Shown here piece after piece: positions 33,888-43,211 of a stretch of DNA of 64,000 nt. Under the pieces are notes generated by a model. The model did not search any database, had not been told where the DNA came from, and was given only the letters and a program-made list of their open reading frames with translations. Made by a program: the position numbers and the translations under genes. The stretch is from the NCBI RefSeq assembly GCF_008017825.1, contig NZ_VRLS01000093.1, positions 1-64,000 on the forward strand, in the 5' to 3' direction. How positions within the stretch are numbered: position 1 is the stretch's first letter; the number at the start of each line of letters is the position of its first letter. The DNA comes from Mesonia sp008017825 (GTDB lineage: Bacteria; Bacteroidota; Bacteroidia; Flavobacteriales; Flavobacteriaceae).

Positions 33888-34859
33888 TTACTCACCTCTT
33901 CCTTGAAAAATAACTTCTCCTGTTTCTGGGTTAGTAACAGTATAAGTACTTCCGCTAATCTCTAAGTTAGCTACAGTTTCATAATACTGAGGATTGTCAA
34001 TTACTCCATCTGCGTTAGGGTCTAAACCTTCATCAAATGCAGTCCAAATTCCAGATAAGTCAACCACATTGTTAGATACACCTCTTTTTGCTAAAGTAAC
34101 AGAAGCAGGAATACTATCAAAGTTTACTGGCATAGAAGCACCATTCCCTGTATAGAAACTAGCTACGATCTCATATTGTCCGTCAGCTAAATCTCCAGGA
34201 TTTATAGAAATCATCTCTGGACAGCTCGAATAGCTATCTGCTACAGTTGCACCAGCTGAATCATAAATCTCTAAATCTAAATCAAAATCACAGAAATCGT
34301 GCTCAGCACCATCTTCATCAAGATAAATTGCAGACCAGTCTAATCTTACTACAAATTCATCTGTAATTTCATCAGTTACTGTGATGTCAATGTTTATACC
34401 TCCATCTTTAGTTAATCCAGTTCTTCTTCCAGTTGCAGACATGTTTAATGAAATTACTTCATCTCCTTCACCGACAGTTAAATCTCTGTTAGCAATAACA
34501 GGAACCATAAAAGATTCTGAAAATTCAGGAACCGTATAAAGATAAGAAGTGTTAGGATTACCGAAATCTCCAAGTTGTGCTCCATCACCTACGGTAATGT
34601 CATCAAAATTTACTGTAGAGTTCTCATTAAGTACAAACTCAAAATCCATAACGGTATTTATAGCTTTATCTACTTGAAACTCCATCATAATGGTGTCTCC
34701 TTCTGCTACAGTATAAGATGTTTGAGTAGCAGTAATCAATGCTTTCTGACCACTTGTGTCAGGAAGATCTGCTTCGTCATTATTACAAGAGGTTAAAGTA
34801 GTAGCAATTGCTAATAAACTCCCCGTAATGTATAAAAATGATTTATTATTAATTTTCAT
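33888..34859 (-). CDS. Surface lipoprotein with Calx-beta-like domain, SusE/F position
   Basis: This 323-residue lipoprotein has lipobox LTSC (Cys25) followed by NNDEAD, an acidic stretch of the kind that exports Bacteroidota lipoproteins to the cell surface. A region at about residues 45-155 (SYTVAEGDTIMMEFQVDKA, TVGEGDEVISLNMSATG) resembles Calx-beta strands. The C-terminal part (LDWSAIYLDEDGAEHDFCDFDLDLEIYDSAG) looks like a beta-sandwich with a likely disulfide, and a DPNADGVID segment could bind calcium. It is the last gene of the SusC/D operon and probably assists ligand capture. The ligand is unknown. Confidence 0.75.
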   Translation of the reverse strand: MKINNKSFLYITGSLLAIATTLTSCNNDEADLPDTSGQKALITATQTSYTVAEGDTIMMEFQVDKAINTVMDFEFVLNENSTVNFDDITVGDGAQLGDFGNPNTSYLYTVPEFSESFMVPVIANRDLTVGEGDEVISLNMSATGRRTGLTKDGGINIDITVTDEITDEFVVRLDWSAIYLDEDGAEHDFCDFDLDLEIYDSAGATVADSYSSCPEMISINPGDLADGQYEIVASFYTGNGASMPVNFDSIPASVTLAKRGVSNNVVDLSGIWTAFDEGLDPNADGVIDNPQYYETVANLEISGSTYTVTNPETGEVIFQGRGE

Positions 34860-34869
34860 ATTTTATTTT

Positions 34870-35682
34870 TTAATTAGGTATATAAGTTGACGGCTGTTCT
34901 CTATAATCGAAATCACCAAAAATCTCTCCAGCTTGGTATAAAGCGTATCTTATGGTTACAGATCCATCATCATTAACTTCACCATCACCAATAACTCTAT
35001 AAGCACCACCTAATACAGGTGAGTCAATTACGATATCTCCACAAACATCATTTAATAAAAATGGGATAGGATTCCCTCCTGATGTTAAATAAGGTAATGC
35101 ACTTACTTCAAAAATTACAGGACTTTCATCTGTAGGTGTAAAAGTTACAGCATTACCTGCATTAGGGTTGAAATATGTAAAATCACCAAGATTAGATTCA
35201 CAACCAACAAATGTTATTATTAATCTCTTATCTAATTCAGAAACCACAGCTCCTTCAGAAGTTGTACCAGTTAGATCAAGTACAAGTTGAGTAGGGCTGT
35301 CTGGGTTTAGTCCTCCAGTATTTACATTTAAAGGAAACAATGCAAATGTTGATCCTGCAGGGATTACAAATTGACCTGAACTATCTACAAAATCAAACTC
35401 TTGTCCTTCAGTTGCAGTTGATTCTGCACTATTAACCTCGTAGGTAATAGTGATATCTTCTTCAGGTAAAGAGCCGTCGCCACCTTTACCTAATAATACT
35501 ACAGTATACTCTCTTAAAATTGCACCTTCGTCGCTAAAGTAACTTTCAGTAGCACTACTTGATTCAAACCCAACAATGGTTGGGCTTTGACCAAAATCTC
35601 TAGGCACATCGTCATCTACCAAGCACGAAGTGGCAAGAGTAGAAGCGAATAAAGCGATAAATATTAATTTTATATTTTTCAT
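34870..35682 (-). CDS. Surface lipoprotein of the SusC/D operon
   Basis: This 270-residue lipoprotein has lipobox LATSC (Cys20) followed by LVDDDVP, an acidic surface-export signal. The body is beta-rich with an N-terminal region similar in style to Calx-beta/DUF4843-type lipoproteins (TITYEVNSAESTATEGQEFDFVD, QFVIPAGSTFALFPLNV) and a C-terminal region with two cysteines (FVGCESNLGDF, NDVCGDIVID). It lies 19 bases after susD and 10 bases before the last operon gene. I cannot assign a precise family; an accessory substrate-binding role is inferred from position. Confidence 0.7.
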   Translation of the reverse strand: MKNIKLIFIALFASTLATSCLVDDDVPRDFGQSPTIVGFESSSATESYFSDEGAILREYTVVLLGKGGDGSLPEEDITITYEVNSAESTATEGQEFDFVDSSGQFVIPAGSTFALFPLNVNTGGLNPDSPTQLVLDLTGTTSEGAVVSELDKRLIITFVGCESNLGDFTYFNPNAGNAVTFTPTDESPVIFEVSALPYLTSGGNPIPFLLNDVCGDIVIDSPVLGGAYRVIGDGEVNDDGSVTIRYALYQAGEIFGDFDYREQPSTYIPN

Positions 35683-35701
35683 TTTAAAATTTTTTTAGTT
35701 A

Positions 35702-37225
35702 TTAATTTACGTCCCAAAAGATTGCTGTGTCAAATGCGTCACTTTGAGATTGTTGAGGCACATTTGCTGCATTTGTATTATATTCTGAGGTAGGATATAA
35801 TAATCTGTTTGGTTTTTCTGCTTTCTCTGCAGTTATAGCTAATGGTACATTTGGGAAACCTGTTCTTCTATATTCAATCCAAGACTCTTGTGCGGTTCTT
35901 CCATTTGTAGCTAACCATTTTTGAGTCATAATAGCTTCAATTTTGTTAGGACTTCCATCCCATCCAATTAAATTTTCACTATCACTATCTGTAATGTAGC
36001 TTTCAGCAGAACTTGAAGAAAGACCTAGAGATTCGTAAGAAGCTCTAATAGCATCTTGGAACTTAGTCTTAGCATCACCAGGAATATATGATCTAGAGAT
36101 TGCTTCTGCTTGTAATAATAGGATTTCTGCTTGTAACATTAAATACCCATCTTGAGAAGAATCTATAATTAAACCTGTACCAAACTTAGATAATTCTTCT
36201 GCAGAAGTATCACTGTTCGCTCCTTGTACAACACCTACAACTTCTGTATTGTCAATTAACTCATAATATGCGTTAACTCTACTGTCAAAAACTCCTGTAG
36301 CAATATTTGCAGTAACATTCGGATTGTTAGGTTGCTGACCTTGCATGAATTCTACTGCGTAATCTGCAGCAACAATAGCATTTCTATTTTGAACTGCATT
36401 TCCTTCAGTATCAAAACCGTATGTAGCATAATATGGGTTTTGTTTCCCAGCACCATTTACATATCCAGGGTTTATAGTTACGTCTTCATTTACAAAATTT
36501 AATTCAAGATTTGCAAACTCTTCAGTTAAATAAGATGCTGTAGCTCCGTCAGTTTCAGCTAAAGTAAATTGTCTTGCTAATAATCTTAATTTAAGTGTAT
36601 TGGCAAATTGTACCCACTTAGACATATTTCCTTGGAAGATTACATCTTCAGAACCTACAACTGCATCTGCATCATCTGCATCGTTGATCATAGCAATTGC
36701 ATTATCTAAATCTTCTACAAGTGATCTGTAGATAGCCATATCGTCATCATAAGATGGAGTGTAATTTTCTCCAAATTGAAGAGCATTTTCAAAAGGTAAG
36801 TCTCCATAGTGGTCAACTAAATTTTGAAAGTAATATGACTGAACAATAGTTGCAATAGCTTTATGGTTGTCATATACTTCTTCCTCTGAAGAAGAGATTC
36901 TTCGAAGCGTTGCTATACCTCTATAGGTATTATCCCATACGGTGGTATAAAACGTTGTAGTTAAATTTAATCTAAATTCATCATCAAAACCACCAGTAAA
37001 AGCATTTACATTGCTTCCCCAGTTGTTCATCATTACATTACCCAATTGGTTTGCAGCTAGTGTATTAGCATAAGGAGTAGATATAGCTCCACCTAATAAT
37101 AAGTCTGGGGTAATAGATTCTGCTGTTGGGTTATTTGGCGAATCATTTACATCTAAATAATCCTGACAAGAAACTAAACTTGCCGTAACAAATAAACCAA
37201 TTATAGTTTTTGATATTATTTTCAT
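35702..37225 (-). CDS. SusD-like nutrient-binding outer-membrane lipoprotein (SusD-like_2 type)
   Basis: SusD proteins sit as lids on SusC transporters and bind the nutrient. The 507-residue lipoprotein has lipobox LVSC (Cys20) followed by QDYLDVNDSPNNPT and PDLLLGGAI. This N-terminus is typical of the SusD-like_2 branch (RagB/SusD nutrient-binding lipoproteins), not the classic starch SusD. Tetratricopeptide-like helices follow, with QAEAISR and ending in YPTSEYNTNAANVPQQ. It is directly downstream of susC (15 bases). Ligand type, sugar or peptide, cannot be read from the sequence. Confidence 0.9.
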   Translation of the reverse strand: MKIISKTIIGLFVTASLVSCQDYLDVNDSPNNPTAESITPDLLLGGAISTPYANTLAANQLGNVMMNNWGSNVNAFTGGFDDEFRLNLTTTFYTTVWDNTYRGIATLRRISSSEEEVYDNHKAIATIVQSYYFQNLVDHYGDLPFENALQFGENYTPSYDDDMAIYRSLVEDLDNAIAMINDADDADAVVGSEDVIFQGNMSKWVQFANTLKLRLLARQFTLAETDGATASYLTEEFANLELNFVNEDVTINPGYVNGAGKQNPYYATYGFDTEGNAVQNRNAIVAADYAVEFMQGQQPNNPNVTANIATGVFDSRVNAYYELIDNTEVVGVVQGANSDTSAEELSKFGTGLIIDSSQDGYLMLQAEILLLQAEAISRSYIPGDAKTKFQDAIRASYESLGLSSSSAESYITDSDSENLIGWDGSPNKIEAIMTQKWLATNGRTAQESWIEYRRTGFPNVPLAITAEKAEKPNRLLYPTSEYNTNAANVPQQSQSDAFDTAIFWDVN

Positions 37226-37240
37226 TACTTTTTTTTTTAA

Positions 37241-40200
37241 TTAAAATGTTACGTTAATACTCATACCAATACTTCTAGTAGGAGGATATTGTCCCAAAGT
37301 ACTTATACCTTGACCGTTCCCATCAGTAAAACTAGATTCTGGATCTGCATAACCTCTGTTCTCTTCAGGTAATAACGTTAATAAATTTCTTCCAACTGCA
37401 CTAATGCTAAACGCATCAATAAAGGTGTTTTCTAAATATTTCTTGTTGATATCATATCTTAAAGAAAGCTCTCTTAATTTTAATGCTGTAGCATCTAATA
37501 CATGGTTTTCACCAATTTGTTGCATACTGCTATAGAATCCAATAAAGTCTCCTGCAGTAGTACCACCACTAGGTACAGATGTATTTTCAACAAAACCTTC
37601 ACCGTTTGGATTAGCTACTGCTGAGTTAGGGAAGATAAATGCTCCTCTATCTCCTTGCGCACTTTCAACTAAGTGACCACTCCATGTTAAACTTTCTCTT
37701 TGAGAAGAGTAAAATACGTGACCAGTTCTATAATCTAATGTAGCTGCTAGTGTAAATCCTTTATATCTTAAAGATGAATTAAAGTTTAAGATATAATCTG
37801 GAGTTGTAGAACCTAAATTTTTAGGGTTTGTTGTTTGTACAGGTCTTCCAGAAGTAGCATCTATAATTACTCTTCCTTGCTCATCTCTTTCATATGCAGA
37901 TCCCTTTAATACTGGAAACTGCTCTCCTTCTACTGCGAATACTTGAGCAAAACCACCTGTAGTTAATGATACTTCGTCAAATTGGTCACTAATTTTCACA
38001 ACTTCTGAGTAAGATTTAGACCAACCAAAGTTTACGTCCCACTGGAAATCTTCTGTTTTAACAGGAGTTATACCTAAATCTATTTCAGCACCCCAGTTAT
38101 CCATTTGTCCAATATTGATAATAGTTCTAGATAGTCCTGAAGCTGCAGAAGTAGCGATATTAGTTACTAAATCTGTAGTAGAACCATTGTAATAAGCACC
38201 ATCTAAAGTTATTCTATCTTTAAAGAATCCTAAGCTTACACCAAATTCTAAGCTTTCTGTAAATTCAGGCTTTAATAGTGGATCTGTAATAAGAGAAGGG
38301 TATACAAATGAGTTACCAGCGTTGTACGGGTATCCTGCAGCTTGATTTAATGTTAAGTTAATATCATAAGGTCCTGCATAATCATTACCTACTTTAACAT
38401 AGTTAGCGCTCACTTTTGCGTAATTTAAAACGTCACCTTTTAAGCTTTCAAAAGCTTTTGTAGGAATGAAAGATAAACCAGCACTTGGGTAGAAGAAACT
38501 ATTGTTAGATCTATCTAAAGTAGATGTCCAGTCATTTCTTCCTGTAACATTTAAAAATAAATAGTCTTTATAACCTAAGTTAGCTTGTCCATAAACACCG
38601 TATCTAGTAGACTCTGCTTGAGTGTCAAAAGTAGTCGCTTGGTTAAATTCTCCTGTAAGGTTATCTGTTGCGTATAAACCAGGTACTGTTAAGCCAATAC
38701 CTCCTACACCAATATTACTTGTTTTTAAATATTGATTGTTTAAACCTACCTGAGCATCTAATACAAAATCTTCATTTAAGTCATAATTGAAACTTAAGAT
38801 AGCATCCGTATAATATTTTTGATACTTAGTCATTGCTCTAGAATAAGAAGCAGCTTCAGATCTGTCAGCCCCTGTTAAGCTTGTAATTGCTGTAGGTTCT
38901 GTATATCCATTGTTATATGTTAATTGATCAGTAAAGTTAAAAAGTGCGTTTGTTCTAACGATAGCACTTATGTTATCATTAACTTGATACTTAATTTCAC
39001 CTAAAAGGTTAAATCTATTTCCGTCAATTTCTCTCCTTTTATTATCTCTAATCCAGTAAGGATTCAAGTAGTATGCATTCCAATGTCCTTCATTACCAGA
39101 GTTTGCGAACTGCTCGATTGGAATGTTAGATGCAGTCTGTAAAAGATCTCCAAATAATCCATCAGTAGCACTTGTGTATGATTCTTCTGTTGCTCTATAG
39201 CTATATGTAGCGTTACCACTTACAGACCACTTCCCTAGAGTTTTACCTCCTTTGAAATTGAAAGTAGATTTTTTCAACTTATCATTTTCAATAACAAATT
39301 CAGTATCTTGATTTTGTGCAGAAAAGAATACATATCCATCTTCGTCACCGCTAGAAATATTCACAGAGTTTTGTTGCGTAACACCAGTTTTAAAGAAATC
39401 TTTAATATGATCTGCACCTCTAGAACTGTATGGTGCCATAATGTAAGATCCATCTTCTTGTGGAAGACCTATAGGAGTCATTTGACCGTCAAATTCAGCT
39501 CCCCATCCACCATTTTCATAGGTAATGTTTTCAAAACCACTAACTACAGACCATCCTTGACCGTATCTAGTTTGTCTTTCTGGAACGTAAGCTACAGATT
39601 CAAAATCTATTGAAGATTTTACGTTGATACGCATTTTTCCATCCTTGGTACCTCTCTTTGTAGAAACGATAATCGCTCCGTTAGATCCTTGTGAACCATA
39701 TAACGCAGCACCGTTAGCACCTTTAATGATGTTTATAGACTCAATAGTATTAGGGTCAATAGTTGATAAGAATTCAGCAGTAGAAATTGCTCCATCTATA
39801 ACAACTAACGCTTCGTTGTTACCTGAAATAGATCTAGCACCTCTCAATGTAATTCTGTTACCTCCATTTACTCCGTTACCGACTTGCTTGATATTAAGAC
39901 CTGAAACTTTACCCGTAAGACCAGAAACCACATCAGGGTTATTGGCTTTTACTAGTTGCTCAGAATCAACCACTTCGTAAGATGAAGTAACTTGATCTTT
40001 CTTTCTCTTAATACCTAAAGCAGTAATAACTACTTCATCTAACTCATTTCCTGAAGCCATAGTTACATCGTACGAGCTAGCCGCTCCTACAGAAACTTCT
40101 TGAGTGTCAAAACCAACATAGCTAAACACTAGAGTTTCGCCAGTTGAGGCTTCTAAACTGTAATTACCATCAAAATCAGTTTGTGTACCTGACGAAGTTC

Positions 40201-40342
40201 CTTTGATAATAATGTTAACTCCTGGTAGCGGAAGACCTTGATCATCGGTCACCGTCCCGGAAATTGTTTTTTCTTGTGCAAACGTAAGTTGCACGACAAA
40301 CGCTAGTAGTAGCGTTAAAATTCCACTAAACTTTGTTCTCAT
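37241..40342 (-). CDS. SusC/RagA family TonB-linked outer-membrane transporter
   Basis: This 1033-residue TonB-dependent importer works with the SusD lipoprotein. It has a signal peptide (residues 1-22, TFAQ), a carboxypeptidase-regulatory domain (about 25-100; GLPLPGVNIIIKGTSSGTQT), a TonB-box-like segment, and the plug (about 105-230; VSGLTGKVSGLN, RITLRGARSISG, NEALVVIDGA, GSNGAIIVSTKRG). The rest is a 22-strand barrel ending TRSIGMSINVTF. It is the first gene of a four-gene operon. The N-terminal 230 residues closely resemble the module embedded in the A2M-like protein at 18194-24670. No sigma/anti-sigma pair is adjacent. Confidence 0.95.
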   Translation of the reverse strand: MRTKFSGILTLLLAFVVQLTFAQEKTISGTVTDDQGLPLPGVNIIIKGTSSGTQTDFDGNYSLEASTGETLVFSYVGFDTQEVSVGAASSYDVTMASGNELDEVVITALGIKRKKDQVTSSYEVVDSEQLVKANNPDVVSGLTGKVSGLNIKQVGNGVNGGNRITLRGARSISGNNEALVVIDGAISTAEFLSTIDPNTIESINIIKGANGAALYGSQGSNGAIIVSTKRGTKDGKMRINVKSSIDFESVAYVPERQTRYGQGWSVVSGFENITYENGGWGAEFDGQMTPIGLPQEDGSYIMAPYSSRGADHIKDFFKTGVTQQNSVNISSGDEDGYVFFSAQNQDTEFVIENDKLKKSTFNFKGGKTLGKWSVSGNATYSYRATEESYTSATDGLFGDLLQTASNIPIEQFANSGNEGHWNAYYLNPYWIRDNKRREIDGNRFNLLGEIKYQVNDNISAIVRTNALFNFTDQLTYNNGYTEPTAITSLTGADRSEAASYSRAMTKYQKYYTDAILSFNYDLNEDFVLDAQVGLNNQYLKTSNIGVGGIGLTVPGLYATDNLTGEFNQATTFDTQAESTRYGVYGQANLGYKDYLFLNVTGRNDWTSTLDRSNNSFFYPSAGLSFIPTKAFESLKGDVLNYAKVSANYVKVGNDYAGPYDINLTLNQAAGYPYNAGNSFVYPSLITDPLLKPEFTESLEFGVSLGFFKDRITLDGAYYNGSTTDLVTNIATSAASGLSRTIINIGQMDNWGAEIDLGITPVKTEDFQWDVNFGWSKSYSEVVKISDQFDEVSLTTGGFAQVFAVEGEQFPVLKGSAYERDEQGRVIIDATSGRPVQTTNPKNLGSTTPDYILNFNSSLRYKGFTLAATLDYRTGHVFYSSQRESLTWSGHLVESAQGDRGAFIFPNSAVANPNGEGFVENTSVPSGGTTAGDFIGFYSSMQQIGENHVLDATALKLRELSLRYDINKKYLENTFIDAFSISAVGRNLLTLLPEENRGYADPESSFTDGNGQGISTLGQYPPTRSIGMSINVTF

Positions 40343-40461
40343 TTTTATAATTTATTTGAATTAGCCAAAGCCAAAAATCTTAATAAAAACTTAATTACAC
40401 AACTATTTTCCTTTAAAATTTAGTTTTTGTTTGTGATATATCCAATATTTCTACCGAAATG

Positions 40462-42156
40462 TTAAAAGGTTGCTGATAGTTGAAGGTGAACTTTGGTGTT
40501 GTTGAAATCAAAATTTTGATCACTTGTTTTTCCATTGGCAAACATTAGTCTCAAATTTCCTACTTTGGTTTGGAGTCCTAATCCAAAACCTAAACTTATA
40601 AGGTTTTCAGCATTTTCTATTTTAGGGGTTTCAAGATAGGTGATATCTGTAATGGTGTGAGCGTAAATTGCTGGAGATAAAAGATATTGATATTCTAGTT
40701 GGAATGAGCTGTAGAGATTTGAGTTAATACTGTTTTCTTCAAATCCTCTAACGGTATTAATTCCGCCAAGACGGGGGAGTTCATTATTTAGGTAGTTATC
40801 TGAATTTAAAAACGAAGAGCTGTTTCTAAGGAAAATTGCATTCCGGTTGTTAATTAAGTATTGATAATTGACTTCGATTTTGTAGAGTTGCTGTGGTTCT
40901 TTGTTGGTGTTAGTTTTTCGATGACCTATTCCAATTTCGGTTTTTAAAAAAGATTTCCTTTTAAAAAAGAAAGTTCGATATTGTTTGAAAAAAATATCTC
41001 CTCCTAGTAAAAGTCGTTTGCTTTCAAAATCCTCATTTGTAGAAATTATGTTTTCGTTTTGTAGGTTGTTTGAAATTTCTGAATAATAACCGGTATTTAG
41101 TTTAATTTTTGGGTTAAGCTGGTAGTTTGCTTTTATGCTTTGTATTGTGTTGGTGTAAGTGGAGTCTCTTTTAAAGAGGTTTAAGTTTAATTCAATGCCT
41201 AGGGGAGTGTTGAATAAATACGGGACCTCTAGCTTTGCGTCAAATTCTAATTGTTGCTCTCCGTCATTTCTGTATAAAATGTTGAGTTTTTCTCCGCTAT
41301 TAAAATTATTCTCTAACTGAAGATTTAGATATCCGTTAAATTCGAGATTATTGGTTTCTTCATTTGTAGCGAAACCTAGGTACCCATCAAAATTATTGCT
41401 ATTTCTTTTTTTTAGGTATAGAAAAACTGATGTGGAGTCTTTTTGGAATAATACTTCTGGTTTTCTTGTAGATTCACTAAAGCTTAAATTTTCGATGCGT
41501 TCTACTCTTTCGTTTATAATTTGTTTGTTAAAGATTTGTCTCTCTTTTAAATTTAAATAATGGCGAATGTAGCTTTTCGGGAATTTATCATATCCTTTAA
41601 TTTCGATATGGGTTATGTTTCGAGTGTGAGATTGATTTGCAGTTAACTTTCCGATAAGGGAATCATTTTTCTTTGAAATTTCAGAAATTTCAGAATAAGT
41701 AAATGGTTTTCCTTGATTTGCTAAAAAATTATTTATTTCATAGAGTTTGTTTTCTAGGTTTTCTAAATCTATTCGAGTTTGGTTGTCATTAGTAGTTATA
41801 TTAAATAATTTCTCTTTTGCTTCTTTTGAAAAGTTATCTGGGATTTCTATATAGATAGAGTTGTGTTTTTTATTTAATGAAACCTTGTAAGTGTATTTTT
41901 TGTTTATTTCTTTTTGATTGTTACTTCCTCTAGATATTTCTGCGTCGATATAACCTCGTTTATAAAGTAGCGTCTTAAAATCTACCAAGGTTCTTTTTAT
42001 AGAGTTGAGATCTGAGTGGGATTTTGTATAATTAATTTCATTTAAAATTTTTTCTTCACTTTCGCTTTCGCTGAAAAATAGCAATGAAAGTTCTTGGCTG
42101 TTGCAAAAACTATAACTGAAAAAAATGAATAGATGTATAAGATGTTTCGACCTCAA
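40462..42156 (-). CDS. Omp85-superfamily outer-membrane protein (POTRA plus barrel)
   Basis: This 564-residue protein has a signal peptide-like start (RSKHLIHLFIFFSYSFCNSQ), a POTRA-like region (about 183-255; THIEIKGYDKFPKSYIRHYLNLKERQIF), and a C-terminal barrel with the Omp85 VRGF motif (NTVRGFEENSI) ending LQLSATF. It is shorter than BamA, with one or two POTRA units, and is nearer to TamA/FhaC-type proteins in size. Cargo is unknown. The start codon appears to be TTG at 42156; no ATG occurs before the upstream in-frame stop near 42208, so the start is uncertain. Confidence 0.78.
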   Translation of the reverse strand: MRSKHLIHLFIFFSYSFCNSQELSLLFFSESESEEKILNEINYTKSHSDLNSIKRTLVDFKTLLYKRGYIDAEISRGSNNQKEINKKYTYKVSLNKKHNSIYIEIPDNFSKEAKEKLFNITTNDNQTRIDLENLENKLYEINNFLANQGKPFTYSEISEISKKNDSLIGKLTANQSHTRNITHIEIKGYDKFPKSYIRHYLNLKERQIFNKQIINERVERIENLSFSESTRKPEVLFQKDSTSVFLYLKKRNSNNFDGYLGFATNEETNNLEFNGYLNLQLENNFNSGEKLNILYRNDGEQQLEFDAKLEVPYLFNTPLGIELNLNLFKRDSTYTNTIQSIKANYQLNPKIKLNTGYYSEISNNLQNENIISTNEDFESKRLLLGGDIFFKQYRTFFFKRKSFLKTEIGIGHRKTNTNKEPQQLYKIEVNYQYLINNRNAIFLRNSSSFLNSDNYLNNELPRLGGINTVRGFEENSINSNLYSSFQLEYQYLLSPAIYAHTITDITYLETPKIENAENLISLGFGLGLQTKVGNLRLMFANGKTSDQNFDFNNTKVHLQLSATF

Positions 42157-42246
42157 TGAATGGTTTTTTAGGATAACGAAGATAAAAAGAAAATAGCGTA
42201 CATTTTTCTAAGAATTGAAATCTTACTGAAAATTAATCATTTATAA

Positions 42247-42277
42247 TTTGAATACTTCAAATTAATTTCTACATTTG
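42247..42277 (+). promoter_or_regulatory. Promoter of the ribosomal protein super-operon (rpsL)
   Basis: TTTG (42247-42250), a 19-base spacer and TACATTTG (42270-42277) match the Bacteroidota consensus TTTG-N19-TAnnTTTG exactly. The rpsL ATG is about 50 bases from the expected start site. Confidence 0.75.
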
Positions 42278-42331
42278 CAAACCCTAAAAATAGGGGAAAT
42301 ATTTTTTAACATAATTAGTGTAGAAGAAATT

Positions 42332-42706
42332 ATGCCAACAATTTCACAATTAGTACGAAAAGGAAGAGCCAAAATAACTAAGAAGAGTAAATCGGCTGCT
42401 TTAGATTCGTGTCCACAAAGACGTGGGGTTTGTACGCGTGTTTATACCACTACGCCAAAGAAACCTAACTCGGCTATGCGTAAAGTAGCAAGGGTGAGGT
42501 TAACAAATGGTAAAGAGGTAAACGCATATATCCCAGGTGAGGGTCACAATCTACAGGAGCACTCGATAGTATTAGTTAGAGGTGGAAGGGTAAAAGATTT
42601 ACCAGGTGTTAGATATCATATCGTTCGTGGAGCTTTAGATACCGCAGGTGTTGAGGGTAGAACGCAAAGAAGATCTAAGTACGGTGCAAAACGCCCTAAG
42701 AAGTAA
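42332..42706 (+). CDS. rpsL: 30S ribosomal protein S12
   Basis: S12 shapes the decoding centre and is the classic streptomycin-resistance site. The 124-residue protein has the universal TTPKKPNSAMRKVARVRLTNG block with the streptomycin-contact lysine, and GRVKDLPGVRYHIVRG near the end. I chose the ATG at 42332 (MPTISQLVRKGR), the normal S12 start; the longer frame begins inside the promoter. It is the first gene of the ribosomal super-operon. Confidence 0.98.
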   Translation: MPTISQLVRKGRAKITKKSKSAALDSCPQRRGVCTRVYTTTPKKPNSAMRKVARVRLTNGKEVNAYIPGEGHNLQEHSIVLVRGGRVKDLPGVRYHIVRGALDTAGVEGRTQRRSKYGAKRPKK

Positions 42707-42729
42707 TTAACAACTTTTAAAGAGAAGAC

Positions 42730-43206
42730 ATGAGAAAAAGACAGGCAAAAAAGAGACCTCTTTTACCAGATCCAAAATTCAATGATCAGTTAGTGACACG
42801 TTTCGTTAACATGATGATGTGGGATGGTAAAAAATCAGTTGCTTTTAAGATTTTCTATGATGCGATTGCTATTGTAGAGGAGAAAAATCAAGACGAAGAA
42901 AAAACTGCTTTAGAGTTGTGGAAAGATGCTTTATCAAACGTTATGCCTCACGTAGAGGTGAGAAGTAGACGTGTTGGTGGTGCAACCTTTCAGATCCCAA
43001 TGCAGATTAGACCAGACCGTAAAGTTTCTACTGCAATGAAGTGGTTAATTTCTTTTGCGCGTAAGCGTAATGAAAAAGGAATGGCTGCAAAATTAGCTGC
43101 TGAAGTTTTAGCTGCGGCTAAAGAAGAAGGTGCTGCGGTTAAGAAAAGAGTAGATACGCATAGAATGGCTGAAGCAAATAAAGCATTCTCACACTTTAGA
43201 TTCTAA
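42730..43206 (+). CDS. rpsG: 30S ribosomal protein S7
   Basis: S7 initiates assembly of the 30S head and lines the E site. The 158-residue protein contains the RRVGGATFQIPMQIRPDRK beta-hairpin region, ALKWLI-type helix (AMKWLISFARKRNEKGM) and the usual C-terminal HRMAEANKAFSHFRF. It lies 23 bases after rpsL and 5 bases before fusA, the standard str-operon order. Confidence 0.98.
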   Translation: MRKRQAKKRPLLPDPKFNDQLVTRFVNMMMWDGKKSVAFKIFYDAIAIVEEKNQDEEKTALELWKDALSNVMPHVEVRSRRVGGATFQIPMQIRPDRKVSTAMKWLISFARKRNEKGMAAKLAAEVLAAAKEEGAAVKKRVDTHRMAEANKAFSHFRF

Positions 43207-43211
43207 ATAAA

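Noticed and set aside
39308..39980. Two plus-strand open frames (101 and 118 codons) inside susC
   Set aside because: They are antisense to conserved plug and regulatory-domain coding sequence and show no protein-like motifs.
40299..40316. AACGCTA-GTAG-TAGCGTT hairpin in the susC signal-peptide codons
   Set aside because: A 7-bp stem in Ala/Leu codons can arise by chance, and no regulatory partner is visible.
42170..42203. Short hydrophobic frame upstream of the Omp85 gene
   Set aside because: It is only about 11 codons and stops; it is mentioned only as a hint of start-site uncertainty.
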